Positions 45,145 through 54,392 of a stretch of DNA of 64,000 bases are shown here, one piece after another (position 1 is the first letter of the stretch; each line of letters begins with the position of its first letter). The stretch covers positions 1 to 64,000 of the forward strand of contig JAGIAI010000013.1 in the NCBI GenBank assembly GCA_017744935.1. Reading direction: 5' to 3'. The notes below the pieces were generated by a model. It was not told where the DNA came from. It was given only the letters and a program-made list of their open reading frames with translations, and did no database searches. This stretch comes from Variovorax sp. (GTDB lineage: Bacteria; Pseudomonadota; Gammaproteobacteria; Burkholderiales; Burkholderiaceae_C). The translations under genes were made by a program, and so were the position numbers.

Positions 45145-45489
45145 TCAGCTCGCGCTCTTCACCCGAAGCCAGGAGGGGAACGCGCGATCGAACTCCTGGG
45201 CAGTCACGTCCTGGAGATGGTCGCAGGCACTCAGCGGCAGCCCCACGCTCACTTCGCGATGCCAGAGCACCACGCCCGCGAGGCGATTGACCAGGATTCG
45301 CTCCTCGCGCGGCACCGGGTAATCGGAAACGCTGCTCGGGAGCCGCTCCATGGCCACACGGCGGCGGACTTCGACAGCCATCCACCCCTGGCGTTGCTTC
45401 CTGATACAGGTCGACCTGCCCAGCCAGTGCTCGACATAGAGCTCCCGCAGCGCGAAGGCAGCAACAAGGATGAGCACCCAGGTCAACAT
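45145..45489 (-). CDS. Hypothetical single-pass membrane protein
   Basis: This 114-residue protein starts with a hydrophobic helix (MLTWVLILVAAFALRELYVEHWLG) and continues as a soluble, Arg-rich domain (WMAVEVRRRVAMERLPSS, LVNRLAGVVLWHREV). The ATG at 45489 has a GGTGGA site and is preferred over the start 48 codons upstream. No family is recognised. It converges on the sigma factor gene, leaving seven bases between the stops, and diverges from the FtsX-like permease gene. Confidence 0.55.
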   Translation of the reverse strand: MLTWVLILVAAFALRELYVEHWLGRSTCIRKQRQGWMAVEVRRRVAMERLPSSVSDYPVPREERILVNRLAGVVLWHREVSVGLPLSACDHLQDVTAQEFDRAFPSWLRVKSAS

Positions 45490-45653
45490 GAGATATCCAC
45501 CGTAAGTTGTTGAGCTGAAAGACTTTGGCAGTTGTCGAAAGATAGTCCCGCAATACCGCATCGTGCAATACGGCGAAAGCAGTAGACCCCCTACGCTGAT
45601 ACGAACAGCGTGATTTTTGTCGCACCGAAACAACCATCCCGTGGCGCGGCAGA

Positions 45654-48218
45654 ATGCCTTGCATGTGGGCGCTGCTCTCCACCTTCTCTTTGCAGGAACT
45701 GCGGCACCACCCGTGGCGCAACGCCGCGGCGATCGTCGCGGTGATGCTCGGGGTAGCGCTGGCCTTCTCGGTCCAGCTCATCAACGCCTCGGCGCTCGAC
45801 GAGTTCTCGAGCGCGGTCCGCTCGGTCAACGGCCAGCCCGACCTGGAATTGCGTGCGGTGCAGGGGAGCTTCGATGAAGCCGTCTTCGCAAAAGTGGCAA
45901 CGCATCCGATGGTTTCGCTCGCAAGCCCTGTGCTCGAAGTGCCGACGGTGGCGCTGGCGGGTGGCCGGCAGATCCCGATCCGCGCGGTGGGCATCGACCC
46001 GCTGGTGCTGCCGTCGATCGCACCCGCGCTAATGCCCAGACCGGCCGAAGGCAGCGAGCGCCTTTCGCTGCTGCGGCCGGGCAATGTGTTCCTCAACGCG
46101 GCAGCGCGCAACGCGCTCGGCGAGACGGCTGCCACCGTGCAATTGCGCGTCGGGGGCGAGTGGCAAGCGATGAAGGTTGCCGGCCAGGTCGCCGCCGGCG
46201 GCGCGGCGCTCGCGGTCATGGACATCGGCGCGGCGCAGGACCTGTTCCATCGCGGTGGCCAGCTCACCCGGATCGACCTGCGACTGGCGCCGGGCACCGA
46301 CCGCGCCGCCTTCACGCGCGCCTTGCGCGAATCGCCGGGCTGGTCGCAGGGCATCCAGATTGCGGAGCCCGGCGACGCCGCGGAGCGCGTGAGCAATCTC
46401 TCGCGGGCCTATCGCGTCAACCTCACCGTGCTCGCACTGGTGGCGCTATTCACCGGGGCCTTCCTCGTCTTCTCCGTGCTGGCCCTCAGCGTCGCGAAGC
46501 GTGCGCAGCAGTTCGCGCTACTCGGCGTTCTCGGCCTCACGCCGCGCGGTCGGCTCGGACTGGTGCTCGCCGAATCGCTGGTGCTGGGCCTCATCGGCAG
46601 CGCGGCCGGCATTGCACTCGGGACGGCGCTGGCCACCTTTGCGCTGAAGGTGCTTGGCGGCGATCTCGGCGGGGGCTATTTCGAAGGCGTTGCACCGACG
46701 CTGCGCTGGAGCTGGGGCGCTGCCCTGCTCTACGGCGCTCTCGGCGTTCTTGCTGCGCTGGTCGGCGGCTGGTGGCCGGCGCGCGCCGCGCAGGCACTGC
46801 CGGAGGCACAGACGCTGAAGGGCCTCGGCACCACGCATGCGCAACGCGGTGCTCATCGGATCGCGCTGCTTCTGATCGCCGCCGGCGTGGCACTGGCCGC
46901 GGCGCCCGCGGTCTTCGGCATCCCGATCGCCGCGTATCTCTCGGTCGGCTTCCTGCTGGTGGGCGGCATCACAGCCCTGCCGTGGCTGATCGCCCTGCTC
47001 TACGACCGCATCGCACCCCTCTTTTCCGAACGCGTGCTCCCGCTGCTCGCGATCGAGCGGGCGCGGCGCATGCGCGGCACCGCAGCGGTCGCTGTCAGCG
47101 GCGTGGTCGCGAGCCTGAGCCTCGCGGTTGCGCTCACGGTGATGGTCGCGAGCTTCCGTGATTCCGTCACGCGGTGGCTCGACGTGGTGCTGCCGGCCGA
47201 TCTCTATCTGCGCAGTGCGAGCGGTGGCAGTTCCACGAGCGAGCAGGCCTCGTTCTCGCCCGCGACCGTCCAGGCCTTTGCACAGATTCCCGGGGTTGCT
47301 CGGACGGGCACGCTGCGGACGCGCGCCTTGCTGCTCGATCCTTCGCGGCCCGCGGTGACGCTGATCTCGCGCAGCCTCGACGACGGTGCCGATCGCTCGC
47401 TGCCACTGCTCGGCGCGGCGCTGGCCGTGCCTGCAGGCCAGATCGGCGTCTACGTGAGCGAGGCGATGGTCGAGCTCTACGGCGCGCGCCCCGGCGCGGT
47501 CTTCGAGCCGCTCTCGCGCGCGTTCGCATCCGTATCGCCCGCGCAGCCGCCGGTCTTCTTCGTCGCGGGCATCTGGCGCGACTATGTGCGGCAGTTCGGC
47601 GCGATCACGATCGACGCCCGCGACTTCGAGCGCCTGACCGGCGACCGCAGCGTCAGCGACATCGCGCTCTGGCTCGCGCCCGGCGCCGATGCATCGAAGG
47701 TGACGCAGGCAGTGCGCGATGTCGCCGCAGAGCGGCTTGGCCCGGCCGAACCGATCGAGATCGCCTCGGTCGGGCAGATCCGCGCCACCTCGCTGCGCAT
47801 CTTCGACCGCAGCTTCGCCGTCACCTACTGGCTGCAGGCGGTCGCGATCGGCATCGGCCTGTTCGGCATCGCGGCCAGCTTCAGCGCGCAGGTTCTCGCG
47901 CGACGCAAGGAATTCGGGCTCCTGGCGCACCTCGGCTTCACGCGAAGGCAGGTGCTCGCGATCGTCGCGGGCGAAGGCGCGGCATGGACCGCCATCGGCG
48001 CGATCGCGGGGCTGGTGCTCGGACTCGCGGTATCGGTGGTGCTGGTGCACGTGGTCAATCCGCAGAGCTTCCACTGGACGATGGATCTGCTGGTGCCGTG
48101 GGTGCGCCTCTTCGCGCTGTGCGCGGCGGTGCTTGCGGCCGGCACGCTCACCGCGTGGCTCGCGGGGCGCGCGGCGGCCGGCCATGACGCCGTGATGGCT
48201 GTCAAGGAAGACTGGTGA
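45654..48218 (+). CDS. FtsX/MacB-like ABC transporter permease
   Basis: This 854-residue permease carries two FtsX modules. It has an N-terminal helix (about 22-45), a large periplasmic domain, a three-helix block around residues 255-370 and a second helix block near 405-500. Another periplasmic domain (about 505-720) and three C-terminal helices (about 720-850) follow. Duplicated-FtsX permeases of this length act as lipoprotein or lipid exporters with a LolD-type ATPase. The start may also be the ATG nine bases later. Its likely ATPase is at 40759-41412, and an AttH/CrtC-like protein follows two genes downstream. Confidence 0.88.
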   Translation: MPCMWALLSTFSLQELRHHPWRNAAAIVAVMLGVALAFSVQLINASALDEFSSAVRSVNGQPDLELRAVQGSFDEAVFAKVATHPMVSLASPVLEVPTVALAGGRQIPIRAVGIDPLVLPSIAPALMPRPAEGSERLSLLRPGNVFLNAAARNALGETAATVQLRVGGEWQAMKVAGQVAAGGAALAVMDIGAAQDLFHRGGQLTRIDLRLAPGTDRAAFTRALRESPGWSQGIQIAEPGDAAERVSNLSRAYRVNLTVLALVALFTGAFLVFSVLALSVAKRAQQFALLGVLGLTPRGRLGLVLAESLVLGLIGSAAGIALGTALATFALKVLGGDLGGGYFEGVAPTLRWSWGAALLYGALGVLAALVGGWWPARAAQALPEAQTLKGLGTTHAQRGAHRIALLLIAAGVALAAAPAVFGIPIAAYLSVGFLLVGGITALPWLIALLYDRIAPLFSERVLPLLAIERARRMRGTAAVAVSGVVASLSLAVALTVMVASFRDSVTRWLDVVLPADLYLRSASGGSSTSEQASFSPATVQAFAQIPGVARTGTLRTRALLLDPSRPAVTLISRSLDDGADRSLPLLGAALAVPAGQIGVYVSEAMVELYGARPGAVFEPLSRAFASVSPAQPPVFFVAGIWRDYVRQFGAITIDARDFERLTGDRSVSDIALWLAPGADASKVTQAVRDVAAERLGPAEPIEIASVGQIRATSLRIFDRSFAVTYWLQAVAIGIGLFGIAASFSAQVLARRKEFGLLAHLGFTRRQVLAIVAGEGAAWTAIGAIAGLVLGLAVSVVLVHVVNPQSFHWTMDLLVPWVRLFALCAAVLAAGTLTAWLAGRAAAGHDAVMAVKEDW

Positions 48219-48240
48219 GCGACTCGCGACAATCGCCGCC

Positions 48241-49311
48241 ATGAACGCATCGACATCCCAAGGAACCCGCTGGCTCGACAACGCCATCCTGCGCATCGAA
48301 GCCGACTACCAGCGCAGCGCCGACACGCACCTCATCCCGCTGCGGCTGCCGGCTTTTGCGGCTGCGGGCATCGATCTGTACCTGAAGGACGAATCGACGC
48401 ATCCCACGGGAAGCCTCAAGCACAGGCTCGCGCGCTCGCTCTTTCTCTATGCGCTGTGCAACGGATGGATCAGGGAAGGCATGACGATCGTCGAGGCATC
48501 CAGCGGCTCGACCGCGGTGAGCGAAGCCTACTTCGCGCGCCTGCTTGGCCTGCCCTTCATCGCGGTCATGCCGCGCAGCACGTCGCCCGAGAAGGTGACC
48601 CAGATCGAGTTCCACGGCGGAAGCTGCCATTTCGTCGAACGCGCGGACCAGGTCTACGACGAGGCACGCGCGCTGGCCGAGCGCACCGGCGGCCACTACA
48701 TGGACCAGTTCACCTACGCCGAGCGCGCCACCGACTGGCGCGGCAACAACAACATCGGCGAAAGCATCTTCCAGCAGATGGCCCGCGAGCGGCATCCGGT
48801 GCCGGCATGGATCGTGGTGGGCGCAGGCACAGGCGGCACCAGCGCGACCATCGGCCGCTACGCGCGCTTTCGCCGCCACCAGACGCAGGTATGCGTCCCC
48901 GATCCGGAAGGCTCTGTCTTTGCGGACTACTACGCCAGTGGCGACGCAGCGCTCACCGCGCCGGGCTCGCGAATCGAAGGCATCGGCCGCCCACGTGTGG
49001 AGCCGAGCTTCATCCGCGAGCTGGTGGACCGGATGATCGTGGTGCCGAACGTCGATTCCGTCGCCGCGATGCGCGCGCTCTCGGCGCTCCTCGGCCGCAA
49101 GGTCGGGCCGTCGACCGGCACCAACTTCGTCGGCATGCTCGCGCTCGCGCAGGAGATGCGCGATGCGGGTCGCCAGGGCTCGATCCTTTCGCTGTTGTGC
49201 GATTCCGGTGAACGCTACCTGCCGAGCTATCACGATGCCGACTGGGTGCGCCAGAACTTCGGCGAGGTGAGCGAGGCGCAGCGCCGCATCGACGCAGCGA
49301 TCGCGGCCTGA
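48241..49311 (+). CDS. Cysteine desulfhydrase-like PLP enzyme (Cds1/cysteine synthase family)
   Basis: This 356-residue fold-type II PLP enzyme has the PLP lysine in [20 protein letters not shown], an asparagine-free substrate loop [15 protein letters not shown], and the phosphate-binding [14 protein letters not shown] loop. The sequence [15 protein letters not shown] with [16 protein letters not shown] closely follows the Cds1-type L-cysteine desulfhydrases of mycobacteria. The predicted reaction is cysteine to pyruvate, ammonia and sulfide. It starts 22 bases after the permease gene and lies between it and the lipocalin gene. Confidence 0.88.
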   Translation: MNASTSQGTRWLDNAILRIEADYQRSADTHLIPLRLPAFAAAGIDLYLKDESTHPTGSLKHRLARSLFLYALCNGWIREGMTIVEASSGSTAVSEAYFARLLGLPFIAVMPRSTSPEKVTQIEFHGGSCHFVERADQVYDEARALAERTGGHYMDQFTYAERATDWRGNNNIGESIFQQMARERHPVPAWIVVGAGTGGTSATIGRYARFRRHQTQVCVPDPEGSVFADYYASGDAALTAPGSRIEGIGRPRVEPSFIRELVDRMIVVPNVDSVAAMRALSALLGRKVGPSTGTNFVGMLALAQEMRDAGRQGSILSLLCDSGERYLPSYHDADWVRQNFGEVSEAQRRIDAAIAA

Positions 49312-49320
49312 GCGCTTCGC

Positions 49321-50397
49321 ATGCACGCAAGCGGACTACCGGGACTTTCGCGACGGATGCTGATGCTCGGCGCCCTTGGCGTCCTGGCTGCGCCCGCGAC
49401 CGCATGGGCGCTGCCGCCGCGCGAGATGCGCTTTCCGCGCGACTACGGCAGCCACCCTGATCTCAACACCGAGTGGTGGTACATCACCGGCCATGCGCGC
49501 TCCGGTGCGCGAGAGTTCGGATTCCAGCTCACCTTCTTCCGCTCTCGCATTGCCGAAACGCAGGACATGCGATCTGAGTTCGCGGCGCGGCAACTGATCT
49601 TTGCGCACGCGGCCATCACCGATCTCGAAGGCCGCAAGCTCTGGCACGACCAGCGCATCGCCCGTGCGGGCTTCGGCGTGGCGTCGGCCTCGGAAGGAGA
49701 CGCCGACGTGCGCCTGCGCAACTGGACACTCAAGCGCGAAGGCAAGGGCTACGCCGCGCAATTGCCTGCCGAGGGCTTCGCCCTGGACCTGCGCTTTGCG
49801 CCCACGCAGCCGGTGATGCTGCAAGGCAATGCAGGGCTTTCACGCAAGGGACCTTCAGTCGAACAAGCGAGCTACTACTACAGCGAACCCCAGCTTGCGA
49901 CCGAAGGCCGGCTCACGGTGCAAGGCCGCGCTTTCGATGTGAAAGGCACCGCATGGCTCGATCACGAATGGAGCGATGCCTACCTGCATCCCGACGCGTC
50001 CGGCTGGGACTGGATCGGCATGAACCTCTTCGATGGCAGCGCGCTGATGGCTTTCCGCATCCGGCATCGCGATGGCTCCACGCTGTGGGCCGGCGGATCG
50101 ATGCGCGGTCCGGATGGGCGGATGCGCGTGTTCAGCCCCGAAGAACTGCAGTTCACGCCTGAAGGGCGATGGGTGAGCCCACGCACGAAGGGGGACTATC
50201 CGGTGCGTCTGCGCATCCAGACTCCAGTCGGCACGTTCAGCGTGCATCCGCTGCTGGACGACCAGGAGCTCGATAGCAGCGGATCGACCGGTGCGGTGTA
50301 TTGGGAAGGGTTGAGCGATCTGCGGGATGCGCAGGGGCGGACTGTGGGGCGCGGGTATCTTGAGCTGACGGGGTATGTGCGGGCGTTGAGGATGTGA
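49321..50397 (+). CDS. AttH/CrtC-like lipocalin-domain exported protein
   Basis: This 358-residue protein has a twin-arginine-like signal ([21 protein letters not shown]) followed by the CrtC/AttH family core (PRDYGSHPDLNTEWWYITGH, GFQLTFFRSRIAE, ASYYYSEPQLATEGRLTV, GTAWLDHEWSDAYL). The fold is a pair of lipocalin-like barrels. Agrobacterium AttH-type genes sit beside ATPase and permease genes of an ABC exporter, and that set can be matched here with the loci at 40759 and 45654. A carotenoid hydratase function is unlikely because no carotenoid genes are present. Confidence 0.85.
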   Translation: MHASGLPGLSRRMLMLGALGVLAAPATAWALPPREMRFPRDYGSHPDLNTEWWYITGHARSGAREFGFQLTFFRSRIAETQDMRSEFAARQLIFAHAAITDLEGRKLWHDQRIARAGFGVASASEGDADVRLRNWTLKREGKGYAAQLPAEGFALDLRFAPTQPVMLQGNAGLSRKGPSVEQASYYYSEPQLATEGRLTVQGRAFDVKGTAWLDHEWSDAYLHPDASGWDWIGMNLFDGSALMAFRIRHRDGSTLWAGGSMRGPDGRMRVFSPEELQFTPEGRWVSPRTKGDYPVRLRIQTPVGTFSVHPLLDDQELDSSGSTGAVYWEGLSDLRDAQGRTVGRGYLELTGYVRALRM

Positions 50398-50567
50398 GGG
50401 TGATGACGTCACGCTCGATGCGGTCGCGTTCGGTTCGGACGATACAAGGGCCATCTATTTTTCGAGCGCCATCACACTGACAACTGCGATGGGACATACG
50501 TTAGTTCACCGAGTAAGTCGGACTGGGCCGGCATTGCGAAGTCCGCTTCTGGCGCGAGTGCAGCCGG

Positions 50568-51449
50568 TCACCTATGTCCCGCGTTGGATGTGTCGAAGAG
50601 TGCGTCCAGAGTAGGTAGCCAAAGCGCACCCAGCTTCTCAAAGCCTGCCCGCGTTGGGTGAATCTCATTCTCCCAATCGAGAGTCGCACCGTGGTCAGTC
50701 GTTTCCGCTGGGATGAGCGTGCCTTGGCTGTTGATGACGTGGAGGGACTTGTCGGGCGTGGTCGCCGCGATGTGATTGAGCAGGTTCTGCAGCCTTGCGA
50801 GCAAGGAGATTGCGACTGCCTTCCAGTCCTCCTCCGGGATGAGGAACTCGGTCACCGCCTTGTACAGCCACGGACCCGGGGGCGAGACATCTCGGGGCGT
50901 GGCCAGGTCATAGGTGTGCATGACCACCGGGATGCCCCGATTGGCGGGTGAGGTGTCCCGGAAGGACAGGAACCGGGCCACAACCTCGGTCAGATGGTTC
51001 GCGAACTTGGCCCACCCTTCGTTGGAGATGTACTTGTCGCCTCCGAGTGCGTTGGTCCATTCGTTCTTCTTGAGCAACAGGCGGTCTGGCTGGGCGAACC
51101 CTGGCCCTTGCTGGACGGCCTGAATCAGGTCATTGCCTCCGCCTGAGAGCAGGACTCCCATCCAAGGCTGCGACTGCCAGCCAGCCAGCAGGGCACGAAA
51201 CCGCGGCTCCCACGTGGTGTTCGTCATGAGTTCAAGCAGCCGACCCGGATGTGCACAGTTGACCACGCAGGCCCTGGTCACAGAGGTGCCCATGCCGGCA
51301 AACAGGTTCGAGGTGTTCCAAGGAGGCAGCGCACCGATAGAGAACCACGAGTCGCCCTGTGCCAGCAGCTGGATGTTGTAGCTCGAGACGGAGTCGTTGC
51401 CGCTCTGGTTGTCCAGGTCATCGGCTCGAAAGACACGAATGGGCATCAT
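50568..51449 (-). CDS. SGNH/GDSL-like hydrolase
   Basis: This 293-residue protein has the SGNH blocks: Ser34 in AQGDSWFSIG, Asn106 in LSGGGNDLIQ and His264 in ENEIHPTRAGF. Such esterases act on acyl or acetyl esters of lipids or sugars. The ATG at 51449 has a GAGGAGGT site; the longer ORF upstream is rejected. No signal peptide is visible. Base composition looks lower in GC than the flanking genes by eye, which suggests later acquisition. It is transcribed away from the DoxX gene region and flanked by about 170 bases of gene-free DNA on each side, in which I see no clear feature. Confidence 0.75.
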   Translation of the reverse strand: MMPIRVFRADDLDNQSGNDSVSSYNIQLLAQGDSWFSIGALPPWNTSNLFAGMGTSVTRACVVNCAHPGRLLELMTNTTWEPRFRALLAGWQSQPWMGVLLSGGGNDLIQAVQQGPGFAQPDRLLLKKNEWTNALGGDKYISNEGWAKFANHLTEVVARFLSFRDTSPANRGIPVVMHTYDLATPRDVSPPGPWLYKAVTEFLIPEEDWKAVAISLLARLQNLLNHIAATTPDKSLHVINSQGTLIPAETTDHGATLDWENEIHPTRAGFEKLGALWLPTLDALFDTSNAGHR

Positions 51450-51616
51450 GGCGACCTCCTCTTGGGCTCTCGGCCACTCGGCCAGACGGACACGGCAGCA
51501 ATTGCGCGCCGGCGGCCAGACGCTCGCATCAGGGTGGACCCCTCCACAACAGTGATGAGATGACGCCAGGCGCCAAGGGCCAAGAGGTGGCTGGTGGTTG
51601 ATTGCTGTTCTTCCAC

Positions 51617-52021
51617 TCAATTGAAGTTGTTGTCGCGTCCGCCCAGGCTGAAGCGGCCGGCGCCGATCAAGGCCACGGCCAACGCCGCGATGAGCATGAG
51701 GCCCTCCAGCTCCACTGCCCAGCCTCCGGTCTTGCTGATGACGAACAGATCCTTGGAGCGCGCCAGGCCGATTGCCACGAGCATGTTGATGATGATGATC
51801 CAGGCAGCGGGCCGCGAATAGATGCCAAGGATCAGGAGCAGCGGCGCCACGATCTCGCCCACGTAGACAAGATAGGCGAGCGCCGGCGGCATGCCGTGCG
51901 ATTCAAGCAAGCCCGAAATGAAGCTCACGCCCGAACTCAGTTTGCTGATCCCATGCAAGAGGATGATGAAGCCAAGGCCAAGGCGCAGCACGAGCTTGCC
52001 GGCGTCGTCGGATCGGATCAT
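51617..52021 (-). CDS. DoxX family membrane protein
   Basis: This 134-residue protein with four predicted membrane helices matches the DoxX family: LVLRLGLGFIILLHGISKL at the start, MPPALAYLVYVGEIVAPLLLILG in the middle and NMLVAIGLARSKDLF later. DoxX members are linked to thiosulfate oxidation or redox stress protection. The ATG at 52021 is taken in preference to an upstream TTG. The intergenic region up to the next gene (about 220 bases) shows no recognised element. Confidence 0.88.
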   Translation of the reverse strand: MIRSDDAGKLVLRLGLGFIILLHGISKLSSGVSFISGLLESHGMPPALAYLVYVGEIVAPLLLILGIYSRPAAWIIIINMLVAIGLARSKDLFVISKTGGWAVELEGLMLIAALAVALIGAGRFSLGGRDNNFN

Positions 52022-52244
52022 GGCGAACCCCAAGGTGGCGAAGTCGCTATTGTCGCGCTCTGATTCCGGGCGTGTCCCCGGACAAGCCCTTCAGTGAGTT
52101 CGAAGGTCGGGCTCGACCGAAAGCACCTGAAAGTCATCCAATCGACCGCGCGGGTCTGGCGACACGGGTTGCAGCGCTTGTCCTACGGGACGCCGCTAGC
52201 CACGGATCGAGAGTGCTTGCCTCAACCCGATCGAGGAGTCAACG

Positions 52245-52448
52245 ATGACCAATCCATGGCTGACGAGCAATCCGTTCATGAGCATGTGGCTCAGCGCATG
52301 CAATCAGATGATGGGCGCTGCGCGCGGCCTGGCCATGGCCGAATTTCAACGTCAAACCGCCGCGATGCAAGCGGAATTCGAAAAGCAGGTCGTGGATTTC
52401 TGGACAGGCGGCTGGTTGAGGCCGCAGCAGAAGGCCCGGCGCCGGTGA
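52245..52448 (+). CDS. Small hypothetical protein, possibly phasin-like
   Basis: This 67-residue protein begins NPWLTSNPFMSMWLSACNQM, with an amphipathic helix then a charged helix (AEFQRQTAAMQAEFEKQVVDFWTGG). A GAGGAG site lies six bases before the ATG, so translation is likely. The amphipathic pattern with FWTG near the end resembles small PHA-granule-associated proteins of Burkholderiales, but I cannot confirm that. No operon partner is visible. Confidence 0.65.
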   Translation: MTNPWLTSNPFMSMWLSACNQMMGAARGLAMAEFQRQTAAMQAEFEKQVVDFWTGGWLRPQQKARRR

Positions 52449-52588
52449 TTGGGTTCTGCTGGCCACCCGGGCCCCGGTGATCGCAATGGTCGCGGCAGCG
52501 GGTGCACCAGTTCTTTTTCAAAGCAGTGGCGCGGTGCTCATGATTTGGTGACTACCATGCGTGGCTCCTACATCCCCCACGCATCGCC

Positions 52589-53230
52589 ATGTCCGACTTT
52601 CCCGAAGACATCTACACCGAACCCTCCGACCTCGACGGCAACACGCTCGCCAATCTGGGGCCCCTGCGCCGCATGGCGGGGCTGTGGCGCGGAGAGAAAG
52701 GCGTCGACGTCAAGCCCAAGGCGCAAGGGCCGAAGGCGCAGGTCTACGTCGAGCACTACGAGTTGCAGCCCATCGACCCCCAGACCAACGGCCCGCAGGT
52801 CTACTACGGGCTGCGCTATCACACCTTCATCCACAAGCCGGGGTTGACCAAGATGTATCACGACCAGGTCGGCTACTGGCTCTGGGAGCCCGCGACCGGC
52901 ACGGTGCTGCACACGCTCGCGATTCCGCGCGGGCAGATCGCGATGGCGACCGGCCATGCGACGGCAGATGCCGATCGCTTCGAGCTCACTGCGGTACGCG
53001 GCAGCCTCACCAACGGCATCGTGTCCAACCCTTTCCTCGAACACGCCTTCACCACGACCGACTGGCGCGTCGAGGTGGAATTCAACGCCGACGGCACGTG
53101 GACTTACCGGCAGGACACGGTGCTGCAAATCCGCGGGCAGGCCGAGCCATTCCACCACACCGACAAGAACACCCTCACCAAGGTGGGAGAGCCGTCGCCG
53201 AATCCACTGGCTTCGGCTGGGCTGCGCTAG
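52589..53230 (+). CDS. Nitrobindin/FABP-like beta-barrel protein (DUF1794-type)
   Basis: This 213-residue protein matches the heme-binding FABP-like/THAP4-nitrobindin pattern: NLGPLRRMAGLWRGEKGVD at the start, GLRYHTFIHKPGLTKMYHDQVGYWLWEPATGTVLHTLAIPRG in the middle and YRQDTVLQIRGQAEPFHHTDKNTLTKV near the end. Family members bind ferric haem and may react with nitric oxide or peroxynitrite. The final four bases overlap the end of the convergent AraC gene. Confidence 0.82.
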   Translation: MSDFPEDIYTEPSDLDGNTLANLGPLRRMAGLWRGEKGVDVKPKAQGPKAQVYVEHYELQPIDPQTNGPQVYYGLRYHTFIHKPGLTKMYHDQVGYWLWEPATGTVLHTLAIPRGQIAMATGHATADADRFELTAVRGSLTNGIVSNPFLEHAFTTTDWRVEVEFNADGTWTYRQDTVLQIRGQAEPFHHTDKNTLTKVGEPSPNPLASAGLR

Positions 53231-54267
53231 CCCGGTGCTGCCCGCTCGGACTTGCCCTGCCGGTAGGCGCCCGGCGAGCTGCCGGTCCAGCTCTTGAATG
53301 CGCGCTGGAAGCCCGCGCTGTCGGTAAAACCCAGTTCCAGCGCAAGTTCCGCCAGCGGCGTAGTGCTGGTGTTGAGGCGCACGATGGCCACGTCGCGCCG
53401 CAGCTCGTCCTTCAGGGCCTGGAAGGATGTTCCCTCCATGGCCAGCCGGCGCTGCAAGGTCGCGGTGGACATGTGCATCGCGGAGGCCGTTCCGGCGAGG
53501 TCCGGCCAGCTTGGCTGAGTGCGCCGCAGGTAATTGCGCACGCGCGCGCTGGTCTCGTCTTCGTTGCGGCGCGGCATGATGATGTTGGCCTGCGCATCGG
53601 CCAGGAAGGTGCGTAGCGCGGCTTCGTCGCGGCGCACGGGCACTTGCAGCCATGACGGGTCGAACCAGATCGCGGTGTGGGGCTGGCCGAACTGCAACTG
53701 GGCCGGAAAGGCCTGGCTGTAGCTGCTCACGTGCGGTGGGCTGACGAATTCGAAGTCGAAGCGCGTGGCCGGCAGGCGCCCTCCCGCGAGCCACGCGACA
53801 AGCCGCCAGAACACCCGCAGCAACAACTCGTGAAGAAAGTGCTGCCGCGCGACCACGGTGTCGCTGAACGTCAGTGCCAGTGCAGCGAGGTCGCCTTCGC
53901 GCAGCAATCCGAGCGACACGTCGTCGCGCATCAGCCAGAAGGTCTTCGCGACGCGGCGGATGGCTTCGTCGAGGTTGCGCGCGCCCATGGCCGAATGCGC
54001 CATGAGTGCAAAGCTGCCCGGCTTGAGCGGACGTGCAAGAAACCCCAGGCTCTCGTCGGCGCGCCGTTCGATCAGGAGGCGAAACAGCGCGACGTATTGC
54101 TCTGCCGTCACGCGTGCGCCGGGATGCGACAGCAGCTCCGCAGGAATGGCCGCGTCGGCCAGGTACGCATCGCTCGATTCACCGCGCGCCTCGATGCCGG
54201 CGAGCATGCCGCGCACCATCGGGACCGGAATGGTGATCGGTGTCTTCTTCGTCAGTCGGTGACGCAC
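53227..54267 (-). CDS. AraC family transcriptional regulator (arabinose-binding-domain type)
   Basis: This 346-residue regulator has an N-terminal ligand-binding domain (about 15-220) of the OruR/ArgR-like AraC class (VPMVRGMLAGIEARG, YVALFRLLIERRADESLGF) and a C-terminal AraC HTH pair (about 245-340; STATLQRRLAMEGTSFQALKDE and LALELGFTDSAGFQRAFKSWTGSSPGAYR). The start is uncertain: GTG at 54267 gives the expected N-terminus, while an ATG lies 16 codons later. It diverges from the acyl-CoA operon and is very likely its regulator. Confidence 0.85.
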   Translation of the reverse strand: MRHRLTKKTPITIPVPMVRGMLAGIEARGESSDAYLADAAIPAELLSHPGARVTAEQYVALFRLLIERRADESLGFLARPLKPGSFALMAHSAMGARNLDEAIRRVAKTFWLMRDDVSLGLLREGDLAALALTFSDTVVARQHFLHELLLRVFWRLVAWLAGGRLPATRFDFEFVSPPHVSSYSQAFPAQLQFGQPHTAIWFDPSWLQVPVRRDEAALRTFLADAQANIIMPRRNEDETSARVRNYLRRTQPSWPDLAGTASAMHMSTATLQRRLAMEGTSFQALKDELRRDVAIVRLNTSTTPLAELALELGFTDSAGFQRAFKSWTGSSPGAYRQGKSERAAPG

Positions 54268-54310
54268 TTTGGATTGATGTGATTTGCCATGCGAACGATG
54301 CGTTCTGCCA

Positions 54311-54339
54311 TTGTGGGTCGGGGTCCGCGTTCCTAGCAT
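54311..54339 (+). promoter_or_regulatory. Weak candidate promoter of the acyl-CoA operon
   Basis: TTGTGG (54311-54316) and TAGCAT (54334-54339) are separated by 17 bases and lie about 50 bases upstream of the acyl-CoA ligase start, in the region shared with the divergent araC-type gene. The match to sigma-70 consensus is poor, which fits a promoter that needs an activator. This is a visual call only. Confidence 0.3.
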
Positions 54340-54392
54340 CAGGCCCATCAACAACAGTCCTGCGCAAGACCGCTGGCACAACGGAGACAGAC

